NCBI GenBank assembly: GCA_014879765.1
Contig: JACSRL010000510.1
Location: forward strand, 1 to 11,426
Reading direction: 5' to 3'
DNA from: Anaerolinea sp.
Lineage (GTDB): Bacteria; Chloroflexota; Anaerolineae; JAAEKA01
Length of the DNA stretch: 11,426 nt
The notes beneath the pieces are model-generated. The model worked only from the letters and a program-made list of their open reading frames with translations. It was not told where the DNA came from and ran no database searches. The position numbers and the translations under genes were made by a program. Shown here one piece after another: positions 1 through 8,045 of this stretch; position 1 is the first letter of the stretch; each line of letters opens with the position of its first letter.

Positions 1-2
1 GC

Positions 3-1145
3 GACATCCTCTATCTGACAGCGCATGGCATGATCGACGACCAGGGGGAGGCGCAGATCCTGCTGGAACAGCCCGACGGCGGCCGGGCGTGGACCGCAGG
101 CGCTGAGCTGGCCGCGCGGCTGGGGGAGCTAGCCAGACTGCCCAGCCTGATTGTGCTGGTCTCCTGCCAGAGCGCGGGCAAGGGGGACGGAGATGCTGCC
201 GGCGACGACGGCGGCGCGCTGGCCGGGCTGGGGCCGCGGCTGGCCGCGGCCGGCATACCGGCTGTGGTGGCCATGCAGGGCAACTGGAGCATGGCCACCG
301 CAGCCGCCTTCATGCCCCTCTTCCTGCGCGAGCTGCACCGCGACGGCCAGGTGGATCGCGCCATGGCCGTCGCGCGCGGCGCGGTGCGCGACCGGCCCGA
401 CTGGTGGATGCCGGTGCTGTTCACACGCCTGAGCGACGGCTGCATCTGGCTGCCCAGCAGCCCCGACGCGCGGCCGGAGATCCCCCGACAGAATTTCGAG
501 CCGGAGACCATCACTATTCCCGGCGGGCCGTTTCAGATGGGCAGCGATGACCCGGCCGCCCAGCCTTGGGAGCGCCCCTCCTGTCCGGTCGACCTGCCCG
601 CTTACCGCATCGGGCGGCGTCTGGTGACCAACAAGGAATTCTACGAGTTCGTGCGCCAGACGCGCCGCCTGGCCGCGCCGGAATGGGGCTGGCAGGGCGA
701 GAAGCCGCTGGCCGAACAGTGGACCCAGCCCGTGGCCGGCGTGACCTGGGACGATGCGCTGGCCTACTGCCAATGGCTCAAGGAGCAAACCGGCCGGGAC
801 TACTGCCTGCCCAGCGAGGCGCAGTGGGAGAAGGCCGCCACCGGCCCCTATGGCTGCCAGGAGTTGACCGGCAGCGTGCGCCAATGGACCCGTTCCCTCT
901 GGGGCGAACGGCGCAAGGCGCCGGACACGCCCTTCGCCGCTCCTGGTGACGGCGTTGATCGCAACGATCTGGCCGCGCCTGGCGTGGTGCGTCGCGTGTA
1001 TCGCGGCGCGGCGGCCGGCGATGACGCGGCGGATCAATTGCTCACTGCCCGCCGCGGCGCCGCCCCCGACAGCGCCGGCCTGCCCGGCAAACGCTTTGGC
1101 CTGCGCGTGGCCATGAACCTGACCCATCAGGAGAAGCTCACATGA
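3..1145 (+). CDS. CHAT-domain caspase-like protease fused to FGE-sulfatase-fold domain (5' partial)
   Basis: The frame is open from the first full codon, so the gene starts before the window; the internal ATG at 30 lies inside a conserved motif and is not the start. The visible 380 residues begin with the end of a CHAT domain (caspase/separase clan). The catalytic His is in YLTAHG (codon 24-26) and the catalytic Cys in VLVSCQSA (codon 165-167), followed by the usual GIPAVVAMQ strand and a WWMPVLF end. From about nt 495 comes an FGE-type C-lectin-like fold: TIPGGPFQMGS, LVTNKEFYEF, PVAGVTWDDALAYCQWL, LPSEAQWEKA, TGSVRQWTRSLWG and a final GLRVAMN. The Cys pair that catalytic FGE uses near its end is absent, so this half is probably a binding or sensing module rather than an enzyme. 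The role is inferred to be a protease effector or adaptor of the downstream STAND protein. The gene overlaps the next by ATGA. Confidence 0.88.
   Translation, partial: DILYLTAHGMIDDQGEAQILLEQPDGGRAWTAGAELAARLGELARLPSLIVLVSCQSAGKGDGDAAGDDGGALAGLGPRLAAAGIPAVVAMQGNWSMATAAAFMPLFLRELHRDGQVDRAMAVARGAVRDRPDWWMPVLFTRLSDGCIWLPSSPDARPEIPRQNFEPETITIPGGPFQMGSDDPAAQPWERPSCPVDLPAYRIGRRLVTNKEFYEFVRQTRRLAAPEWGWQGEKPLAEQWTQPVAGVTWDDALAYCQWLKEQTGRDYCLPSEAQWEKAATGPYGCQELTGSVRQWTRSLWGERRKAPDTPFAAPGDGVDRNDLAAPGVVRRVYRGAAAGDDAADQLLTARRGAAPDSAGLPGKRFGLRVAMNLTHQEKLT
1129..1133 (+). promoter_or_regulatory. Ribosome binding site of the SIR2-like gene
   Basis: AGGAG lies 8 nt upstream of the ATG at 1142, inside the last codons of the CHAT-FGE gene. 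It supports the ATGA-overlap start and translational coupling of the two genes. Confidence 0.7.
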
Positions 1146-2272
1146 CTGCCGTTCCACTCAACCGAGAACAAATTCTGCAACTGCAACGAGACCGAGCTTC
1201 GAAGCAGGCCCAACCGTCGGCCGACACCGCGAGCGAGCTGTGGAACGAGCTCAAGCCGCGTATCCTGGCGCGCGAGGTGCTGCCGATCATCAGCAACAGC
1301 GTGCTGGACAGCCTGGTGTTTCCGCTCAATCTGACCGATGCCAATGGCGTGACGCAGAACCCGGACGAGATCCTGGCCGATCTGCTGGCCGAAAAGCTGG
1401 ACTATCCTTTCCCGGACCGCACCCGCCTGGCCCGGGTCGCCCAATATGCCAGCTATTCAGGCTTCGACATGGGCACAGCCAAGAGCAGATACCTGAGCTT
1501 TCTCAAGGAAACACTGCTGCTCTTCGCCGAGATGTCCGATCCCGACGCCGCGGCGGAGCTGCGGCCGCATGTGGACGAGCCCAGCTATACCTTCACCAAG
1601 CTGGCGGCTGAGCTGGACTATCCCCAGGCGCCCGATGGCAAGCCCAACCCGCTCAATCTGCTGGCCCGCATCCAGTTGCCGGTTTACGTCACCACCAGTT
1701 TCTATGGCTTCATGGAGCGGGCGCTGGAGCAGGAAGGCCGCACACCCATCACGCACGTCTGTTTCTGGAATAACAAGGACCAGGCGATGGCCGAAGCCAG
1801 CCCCTATTACCCCAAACCCGACTTCAAGCCTGACCCCATGACGCCGGTGGTGTACCACCTGTTTGGCTATGAGGAGGAGGCCTCCAGCCTGCTGATCAGC
1901 GAGGATGACCATCTGGAATTCCTCAAAAACATCGCGCGTGACCGCACCAATACCTTGCAGCCGATCATTCCCACCTACCTGCGCGGTCACCTGGCCAACT
2001 CCTCGCTGATCATGCTGGGCTATCGGCTGCCTGAATGGGATTTTCGGGTGCTGTTTCGCGGCGTGATCCCGCTGTACATCGAGCAACCGCGCTACAAGAG
2101 CCTGGCCATCCAGCTCGAACCCAGCCAGCAGAACGGCATCGCCGACGTGGGCAAGGCCGAGAAGTATCTGACCACCTATTTCGATAAGGCGAACTTCGGC
2201 GTGGTTTGGCAGGACGTATTCAACTTCGTCGGCGAACTGTGGAACCGATGGGATCAGTGGCGGCAGAGATAA
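1142..2272 (+). CDS. SIR2-like domain protein, divergent NAD-binding motifs
   Basis: This 376-residue protein shows the motif order of the bacterial SIR2-like family. It has a first strand VLPIISNSVLD (46-56), a Rossmann-type strand VYVTTSFYGFMERAL (181-195), VVYHLFG (236-242) with the expected His239, SLLISEDDHLEFL (249-261), and a closing IMLGYRLPEWDFRVLF (290-305). Many SIR2 proteins in anti-phage systems hydrolyse NAD+ to starve the infected cell. Here the usual GAG-x-S loop reads IISNS and the usual TTN-x-D reads TTSFY, so two NAD-contact motifs are altered; either this is a distinct subfamily or catalysis is lost. No membrane segment is visible. The start is fixed by AGGAG and the ATGA overlap. 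The 2-nt gap to the nSTAND gene suggests coupled expression and a partner role. The family call is fairly sure; NADase activity is not. Confidence 0.85.
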   Translation: MTAVPLNREQILQLQRDRASKQAQPSADTASELWNELKPRILAREVLPIISNSVLDSLVFPLNLTDANGVTQNPDEILADLLAEKLDYPFPDRTRLARVAQYASYSGFDMGTAKSRYLSFLKETLLLFAEMSDPDAAAELRPHVDEPSYTFTKLAAELDYPQAPDGKPNPLNLLARIQLPVYVTTSFYGFMERALEQEGRTPITHVCFWNNKDQAMAEASPYYPKPDFKPDPMTPVVYHLFGYEEEASSLLISEDDHLEFLKNIARDRTNTLQPIIPTYLRGHLANSSLIMLGYRLPEWDFRVLFRGVIPLYIEQPRYKSLAIQLEPSQQNGIADVGKAEKYLTTYFDKANFGVVWQDVFNFVGELWNRWDQWRQR

Positions 2273-2274
2273 CC

Positions 2275-5200
2275 ATGAGCACACACTCCAACCCCTATAT
2301 TGGCCCGCGGCCCTTCAAGAAAGATGAGGCCGACCGCTTTTTTGGCCGGGAGCGCGAGGCCCGCGATCTGCTGGCCCTGGTCTCCTCCCAGCGTCTGGTG
2401 CTCTTCTACGCCTCATCGGGCGCAGGCAAGAGCTCGCTGATCAACGCCCGCCTGATACATGCACTGACCGATCGCGGCTTCGAGGTGCTGCCGGTGGGGC
2501 GGGTCACCGGCATGCTGCCGAGCGAGACGGGCATCGGCCTGGCCAATGCCAACGTCTTCGCCTATCTGCTCAAGCAGAGCCTGGCGGAATATGCGCTGAC
2601 CGGCGCTCTGTCCGAGGCGGATCAGTCCTTCTTTCGCGAGTACGCCGACGCCTCGCTGAGCGAGTTCCTGCTGCGGCTGGCCCACGTGGGCCAGGATGAG
2701 CAGGGCAATGAGCGGTATGTCTTCACCGCGGCAAGCACGGCTGATGCAGAAATCGCCGCCCCGCCGCCAGAGGGCGCGGCCGTCGAGCTCAAGCCACGCG
2801 CGCTGATCATCGACCAGTTCGAGGAGATCTTTACCACCAATCTGCAGGCCTGGGAGCAGCGCGGCAACTTCTTCAGCCAGATCCGCCAGGCCATGGAGGA
2901 TGATCCCTACCTGTGGATCGTGCTGGCCATGCGCGAGGACTTCATCGCCAACCTGGACCCGCTGGCCCACCTGCTGCCCGGCGAACTGCACGCCCGCTAC
3001 TACATGCAGCGCATGGGTTACGACGCCGCGCTGGAGGCGGTCAAAAAACCGGTGAGCAACCCGGAACACCGCGAGTGGTTCCGGCCCTTTCCCTCGCGTG
3101 TGGCCGAGAGGTTGGTGGACAACCTCTGCCTGGTCCGCGTGACAACCGAGGATGGGCAAAACATGGCTCCGGCCAAGGGGGAATTCATCGAGCCGGTGCA
3201 GTTGCAGGTGGTCTGTTACCAACTGTGGGAACAACTGCGTGATACGCCAGGGGCAACGATCACCAACGCCGACCTGGACCGGCTGGCCGGCGGCCAGGAC
3301 CTGAGCGTCTTCGTCGATCGCGCGCTGAGTGAGTTCTACGAGCAGGTTCTGCGCCGCGTGCTGGACAAGGCGGGCGACCTGGTGGATGAGATGGAGCTGC
3401 GCCGCTGGTTCAGCGAGCGGCTGATCACCGAGGCCGGCACGCGCGGCTTTGTCTACCGCGGCGAGAGTGAGACCGGCGGGCTGCCCAACGAGGTGGTGCG
3501 CCTGATCGCGGCCGAGTTCCTGATCCGCTCCGAGTCGCGCGCCGGCGGCGCCTGGTATGAGCTGTCGCACGACCGCTTCGTCGATCCCATCCGGCGTTCC
3601 AACCAGCGCTGGAGCCTGGAGCAGTTGCAGCGCGATCCGCTGCTGCGCCGGGCACACGAATGGGCGGCCAGCAATCCCAGCGACCCAGGTCAGCGCGATC
3701 AGCGGCTGCTGCTGAACGACGACGAGTTGGCGGCTCTGGATCTGGCCGGCCGCCCGGTGGAACCGGTGATGCACGATTTCCTGGAGGCCAGCCAGCAGGC
3801 CAAGAAGGATCGTGACCTGGCCGCGGCGCGCCAGCAGCAGCAGGCAGCGCTCCAGCGCGAACGAACTGCGCGCCGGCTTTTATGGGCTTTCGCCGGCCTG
3901 CTGATGGTCGCGCTGTTGGCGACTGTGGTGGCTGGGTGGCAGTGGAACGACGCAAAAACGGCCGAGGCGACAGCCGTCGCTGCCCAAACCGTCTCCGCTG
4001 CCAACGAGGCCGCTGCAAAGACTGCCGAGGCGACAGCCGTCGCCGCACAAGCTACCTCTGCTGCCAACGCGGCCGACGCAGAAATCGCGCGCCAGGAAGC
4101 CGATGACGCGCAGAAGACGCTGCAATCAGTGATGCTATCCCGGATCGTCTCCCGCCTCAATCTGGCCTCCGAAGACCAGCGCCAGTTTGCGCTGCTGCTC
4201 AGCGAGCATGCCCTGACCATTTCCACCACCTTGCAGGCTGAGAGCGCCAGCATCCAGGCGCTGGAGGCTGCGTACCGTCAGCGCGCGGGCTGGCAGCCAG
4301 GCATTACCCAGACCGTGTGGTTCACAGAGGCTGTGCGGCTGCCCTTCACTGAACCCCTGACCACCACGCTGCGACGCGATGGCGAGGCAGTCGCTGCTGT
4401 GCTCACCGGCCCAACCGTTGTCGTGGCGCTGAACCCGGTTGACTGGCTCACCCACACCGTGACCACAGATTTTGCCCGGATCGACGCCCTGGCCCTGAAC
4501 GATCAAGGCACCCTGGTGGCAGTGGCCGGGTGCGGCCATGCAGCAAATGTGAAGATCCCCGGGAAGCAAGCGCCCGCTCCAGACAAGCCCTCCAAAGAGA
4601 ATAAGACGAGTGCAGTGTGCGACAACTGGCGCATCGAAATACTTCCCATCGCCGACGCCCCCAGCTTTTCGCGCACGGTGTCATTGCCTGGCGCCGTCCA
4701 AGGGAATGCACTGGTGTTCCACCCTTATTTGTCAGAAGTGGCCGCCGCGACCGAGGATGGGGCGGTGAGTCACTGGTCGATTCTGGCCAGCAAGCCGGCC
4801 GCCCGACTCGTGCCCACCGACAAACTGGATAGATTGGTGGATCTGGCGGTCAGCGCCGATGGCAACTATCTGGCTGCCATCGACGCGCAGGGTCGCAGCA
4901 GGGTCTGGGTCTGGGCGACCAGGGAGGGCAAAGACGACGACTGGCCGCCAGATCTGAAAGCCAACAGCTACCGCGCAGAGGCTTTCGTGCGCGATGGGTC
5001 ATGGTTTGCCGCCATCTCCGGCTGCCCAGCTCGCCCCAATAACCAACAGCCTGCTGACCCATGCCCCGTCTTGCGGCTCTGGGATCGGGAAAGCCTTACG
5101 CCGATTGCAGATCCACTGGCCGTCGCCGACAACACCGGGGACGTGGTGTACAACGAGCAGTCGCAAACTCTGATCACCGTGGATAAGAGCCGATTGGTTC

Positions 5201-7782
5201 GCTGGAATCTCGACCGCGCTGATTGGGACAAGCTTATCTGTCAGCGGGTCGGCCGCTCGTTGACCTATGACGAATGGAAAGAGGCATTCCCCGATCAAAT
5301 CAAGGATCTCACTGCCTACGAGGGAGCCTGTTCAATGCCGATTCATGGTTCTTTTGCTGCGGTCAGAATCGTCGAAGCAGGCAAGGAACTGGATAACTGC
5401 AATGACCTGGGAACTAAGAGTGGCTGGGACCAGCTGGAGTACGGCGACATACCGCGGCTGGAAACGGCTGTGACGATCCTTCTGGAAGAGGCATTGGCGC
5501 GCTTCGAACGGAATCGGGAGGACTGGAGCAGCTCGGCGGCATGTCTGGAGCAGGCCAACGCTCTGCTCACCGCGGCACAGCAGGAGGTGATCTCGCCGGA
5601 CAACGCCCAGGAAGTTGCACGTCAACTGCTGGACGCCGAGGTTAAGCTGCGCAGCGAGCCTGATGCCGCGCTTGCGCTGCTGGGGGAGGTACAGGAGAAA
5701 ATCACCTCTTGGCCCGCAGATTTCACCAGCCGTCTGGCGGCGGATTACCAGACGCTCTGCTTTGACCAGAGGAACATCGCTGCCTGCGCCACACTCCAGG
5801 AACTCAGCCCTGAGACGACCATCGCCTTTGGCGAGAGCAAGATGGGCGAGATTCTAAAGGACAACAAGGGTGCCCCCTGGTACTTCCTGGCCAAACAGGG
5901 GCAATCGGTCACTATCGCGCTGAATGCGGTCGGCGACAGCTTCGATCCGGTTCTGAATCTGGATGGACCGGGTGGACGCGTGACACTGGCCTATGATGAC
6001 GACGGAGGTGATGGCTATAATTCTCTGATCAGCGATCAAATCCTTCCGGTAGATGGGATGTATCGCATCCGTCCTGAGGCATTGAGCGGATCTGGCGCCT
6101 ATCGGTTGACGCTGACAGGTCAAGACCTTCCCCGCCTGGCGCCAGACACCCCGATACCCGCCAGCTCCGCCTCCGGCGGTCGCTGGCTTTTCGAGGGAAG
6201 CGCCGGCCAGATCGTCGCACTGGAGCTGGAACTTGGCGCCTCGGATCCCTATGCCTCTCTTTCCATGACATCTGTCGATAACAGCTCCTGGTCATCATGG
6301 GCAGAAACAACCGACGAGGATGCGACAGAAGTCCGGCTGGCGCCGGTTCCTCTGCCTGCCGACGACCTGTACGTGGTGCAGGTAAGTCCCACCGAGGCAA
6401 CGGAACCCTACACGCTGACCCTCAGGCTAGCCGCCCCAATCACCCTCACCTTGGGAGAAGCCATGGAATCAACTGTGGCAGCCAGCAGCGTCTGGAGCTT
6501 CTCCGGCCGGCCTGGCCAGGTCATCAGCGCCAGCCTGACCAGTACGGACACGACATCCCAGCCGGTTCTGGACATCCTGTCGCGCCGCGGCGATCGGCTC
6601 CAATCTGTCGTGGCTGATTCCAACTCCGCCAGCGTCAGCCTACCCGGGTTCATTCTGCCGGACGCCGGACCATACTACCTGCGAGTGAGCGGCCTGAATC
6701 GAGCGTCGCCGTACCGGCTGCTGGTGAAAAATGTGGAGCCGCCAGAGCTGCGCATCGACGACACGGCGACCTCCTCGACCGGCAGCCACACGGTGTGGAC
6801 CCTGGCCGGCCGGCCGGGCCAGATCGTTCAGATCAGCCTCACGGCAGCAGAAGGATCCTCCGGGCTTGACACGATCGTGCGGCTGATGAACCTCGACGGC
6901 CAGCGGATCGATTCGGACGACGACTACGGCTCCGGCTACAACTCCTTGCTGACGCTGGTGTTGCCGCCCGACAGTGCGCGCCTCCTGCTGCAAGCAGATC
7001 ACTACAGCGGCGCTGGCGAGTTCGCGCTCTCAGTCAGCAAGGTTATCACTGAGGCGCTGCCTTTGGATGGCACGGCGCTGACGCTGGCGTCTGATCGCGC
7101 CTGGACGCTGAATGGCGAAATCGGGCAGGTGTTGACCATCGACATAGTCGATGGCGGCGATGGCAGCTACGCAGGCCTTCAACTGTTCACCGCCGATGGC
7201 CGCCGCATCGGTTCCAGCGACGGCAGCGGCAAGCTCGTTGCCGTGCTGCCCCACAGTGGAACCTATGTCGTCGTGCCACGCTTTGATGTGGACTACGGCC
7301 GCGGCGACACGCTCAAGGCAACGCTTGCCAGCGCAGCGAACACACAAAACCTGAACGACGTGGCGTCGCAGACTCTCACCAGTCTGGCCACCAGCGGCAG
7401 CATCGACGAGGCGCAAGCGCTTTACCGCTGGGGGACCACCGCCGGCGACGTGACGTTCAGCGCCGATGCGCGCGGCACACTGTGCCGTTACGGAGCGCTG
7501 CACGGAGCCGCCCGGCAGGTGAGCGCCATCTGTGAGAAGCTGCTGGAGGGCGTTGAAACATCAGATGTTTACACGTTAGCCTGGTACCACGATGCGCGCG
7601 GCCTGGGCCGTGCGCTTAGCGGCAAAGTCGCGGGCGCGGTCGAGGACTTCGAGTTCTATGCCAGCGTGGATGCCATGCCGTATTCTAACCAGCGCAGCGT
7701 CTGGGCAGAGCGTCTGCGCGCAGGCGAGCCGGTGAACGCGGTGTTCGACGCGGCGACGTTGCAGGACCTGCTGGTGCAGTAG
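2275..7782 (+). CDS. Membrane-anchored nSTAND NTPase with degenerate beta-propeller, five PPC-like domains and TPR-like tail
   Basis: This 1835-residue protein starts NPYIGPRPF...FFGRERE, the usual entry of nSTAND1 ATPases. Walker A is SSGAGKSS (47-54), Walker B is LIIDQFEE (176-183) and a sensor-like LAMRED sits at 217-222; a winged-helix part ends near WYELSHDRF. An Arg-rich stretch precedes one hydrophobic segment (about 535-557), predicting N-in/C-out topology. Next come a 21-residue Ala-rich duplication (560-601), a degenerate WD-like propeller (about 680-982) closed by LICQRVGRSLTYDEW, a helical region, five PPC-like beta domains (about 1181-1688), and a TPR-like tail with LCRYGAL (1736-1742) and ARGLGRALSG. 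STAND proteins are switch ATPases that oligomerise on sensing a ligand, so this is likely the sensor and hub for the CHAT and SIR2 neighbours. ATG 2275 is chosen because homology begins there; its SD is weak, implying coupling to the SIR2 gene stop at 2270-2272. Confidence 0.9.
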   Translation: MSTHSNPYIGPRPFKKDEADRFFGREREARDLLALVSSQRLVLFYASSGAGKSSLINARLIHALTDRGFEVLPVGRVTGMLPSETGIGLANANVFAYLLKQSLAEYALTGALSEADQSFFREYADASLSEFLLRLAHVGQDEQGNERYVFTAASTADAEIAAPPPEGAAVELKPRALIIDQFEEIFTTNLQAWEQRGNFFSQIRQAMEDDPYLWIVLAMREDFIANLDPLAHLLPGELHARYYMQRMGYDAALEAVKKPVSNPEHREWFRPFPSRVAERLVDNLCLVRVTTEDGQNMAPAKGEFIEPVQLQVVCYQLWEQLRDTPGATITNADLDRLAGGQDLSVFVDRALSEFYEQVLRRVLDKAGDLVDEMELRRWFSERLITEAGTRGFVYRGESETGGLPNEVVRLIAAEFLIRSESRAGGAWYELSHDRFVDPIRRSNQRWSLEQLQRDPLLRRAHEWAASNPSDPGQRDQRLLLNDDELAALDLAGRPVEPVMHDFLEASQQAKKDRDLAAARQQQQAALQRERTARRLLWAFAGLLMVALLATVVAGWQWNDAKTAEATAVAAQTVSAANEAAAKTAEATAVAAQATSAANAADAEIARQEADDAQKTLQSVMLSRIVSRLNLASEDQRQFALLLSEHALTISTTLQAESASIQALEAAYRQRAGWQPGITQTVWFTEAVRLPFTEPLTTTLRRDGEAVAAVLTGPTVVVALNPVDWLTHTVTTDFARIDALALNDQGTLVAVAGCGHAANVKIPGKQAPAPDKPSKENKTSAVCDNWRIEILPIADAPSFSRTVSLPGAVQGNALVFHPYLSEVAAATEDGAVSHWSILASKPAARLVPTDKLDRLVDLAVSADGNYLAAIDAQGRSRVWVWATREGKDDDWPPDLKANSYRAEAFVRDGSWFAAISGCPARPNNQQPADPCPVLRLWDRESLTPIADPLAVADNTGDVVYNEQSQTLITVDKSRLVRWNLDRADWDKLICQRVGRSLTYDEWKEAFPDQIKDLTAYEGACSMPIHGSFAAVRIVEAGKELDNCNDLGTKSGWDQLEYGDIPRLETAVTILLEEALARFERNREDWSSSAACLEQANALLTAAQQEVISPDNAQEVARQLLDAEVKLRSEPDAALALLGEVQEKITSWPADFTSRLAADYQTLCFDQRNIAACATLQELSPETTIAFGESKMGEILKDNKGAPWYFLAKQGQSVTIALNAVGDSFDPVLNLDGPGGRVTLAYDDDGGDGYNSLISDQILPVDGMYRIRPEALSGSGAYRLTLTGQDLPRLAPDTPIPASSASGGRWLFEGSAGQIVALELELGASDPYASLSMTSVDNSSWSSWAETTDEDATEVRLAPVPLPADDLYVVQVSPTEATEPYTLTLRLAAPITLTLGEAMESTVAASSVWSFSGRPGQVISASLTSTDTTSQPVLDILSRRGDRLQSVVADSNSASVSLPGFILPDAGPYYLRVSGLNRASPYRLLVKNVEPPELRIDDTATSSTGSHTVWTLAGRPGQIVQISLTAAEGSSGLDTIVRLMNLDGQRIDSDDDYGSGYNSLLTLVLPPDSARLLLQADHYSGAGEFALSVSKVITEALPLDGTALTLASDRAWTLNGEIGQVLTIDIVDGGDGSYAGLQLFTADGRRIGSSDGSGKLVAVLPHSGTYVVVPRFDVDYGRGDTLKATLASAANTQNLNDVASQTLTSLATSGSIDEAQALYRWGTTAGDVTFSADARGTLCRYGALHGAARQVSAICEKLLEGVETSDVYTLAWYHDARGLGRALSGKVAGAVEDFEFYASVDAMPYSNQRSVWAERLRAGEPVNAVFDAATLQDLLVQ
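3952..4077 (+). repeat. Tandem 63-nt (21-residue) duplication in the post-membrane linker
   Basis: Two adjacent 63-nt units (3952-4014 and 4015-4077) encode AKTAEATAVAAQ...SAAN twice, differing at a few positions. The Ala/Glu/Thr composition and the length of three heptads suggest an extended helix or coiled-coil stalk just after the membrane segment. Such linkers are common in nSTAND-WD40 proteins and vary in copy number. Confidence 0.85.
5815..7338 (+). repeat. Five divergent PPC-like beta-sandwich domains encoded in tandem
   Basis: Within the nSTAND protein, five units of about 95-100 residues repeat one pattern: a W or WYF strand, then a G-Q-x-V/I strand (AKQGQSVTIAL, SAGQIVALEL, RPGQVISASL, RPGQIVQISL, EIGQVLTIDI), a DP/D-x-x-L-like strand, an acidic turn, and a closing Y-x-L-x-L type strand. 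Approximate residue ranges are 1181-1282, 1290-1386, 1388-1487, 1488-1589 and 1591-1688. Units 1 and 4 share an acidic DDD-x-G-x-GYNSL turn. This resembles bacterial pre-peptidase C-terminal (PPC) domains, usually found on secreted or surface proteins. The unit boundaries are estimates by eye. Confidence 0.75.
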
Positions 7783-8045
7783 TACCAGGCTCAGGATCGC
7801 GCAAACCAAGTCGCTGTGCATTGACGCCCAGCACTTTGACGGCAAATCATGCGGGTGTATTCAAAATGAGTTGACGTTCCAGACTTCGGACGGCAAAGCC
7901 GGCCGGTTGAAGCCATGCCAGGTTCTTGGCAGCAAAGGGCTTCGCTGGCAGGACTCGGCCGGTACGGCACCGTCCGAAGTCTCGTCGGTTCAACCCGTTC
8001 TGAACACACCCAAGTTATTTGTCCACAGGCAGAAAGGAAGCACCC
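7783..8045. other. Intergenic region after the nSTAND gene
   Basis: No convincing gene lies here. Apart from the palindrome at 7881-7982, the stretch holds three TTGACG hexamers (7821, 7836, 7871). One could pair with TATTCA at 7858-7863 as a weak plus-strand promoter with a 16-nt spacer. A smaller GTTC/GAAC inverted pair sits at 7988-8005. No stem followed by a T-run, the mark of an intrinsic terminator, was found after the stop at 7780-7782. Confidence 0.6.
7881..7982. repeat. 102-bp imperfect palindrome
   Basis: Outer arms AGACTTCGGACGG (7881-7893) and CCGTCCGAAGTCT (7970-7982) are perfect 13-bp reverse complements. Further in, CCGGCCG (7899-7905) can pair with CGGCCGG (7956-7962). Within the loop, GAAGCC (7909-7914) can pair with GGCTTC (7938-7943), or alternatively TGCCAG with CTGGCA. 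It could be a MITE-like element, a dispersed intergenic repeat, or a structured end of the operon transcript. There is no T-run and no obvious target-site duplication. Confidence 0.6.

Noticed and set aside
2206..2274. Longer start for the nSTAND protein (TTG at 2206)
   Set aside because: It would overlap the end of the SIR2-like gene by 67 nt and add 23 residues without family resemblance. The conserved NPYIGPRPF start follows ATG 2275 by a few residues.
2413..3774. A 453-codon open frame on the minus strand
   Set aside because: It is antisense to the nSTAND ATPase domain, whose Walker motifs are intact. The predicted product has shadow-like composition and no motif.
7881..7996. Integron attC-like site
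   Set aside because: GGTTGAA and TTCAACC occur as an inverted pair around the palindrome, but the spacing and core sites do not match attC and there is no integrase or cassette array in view.
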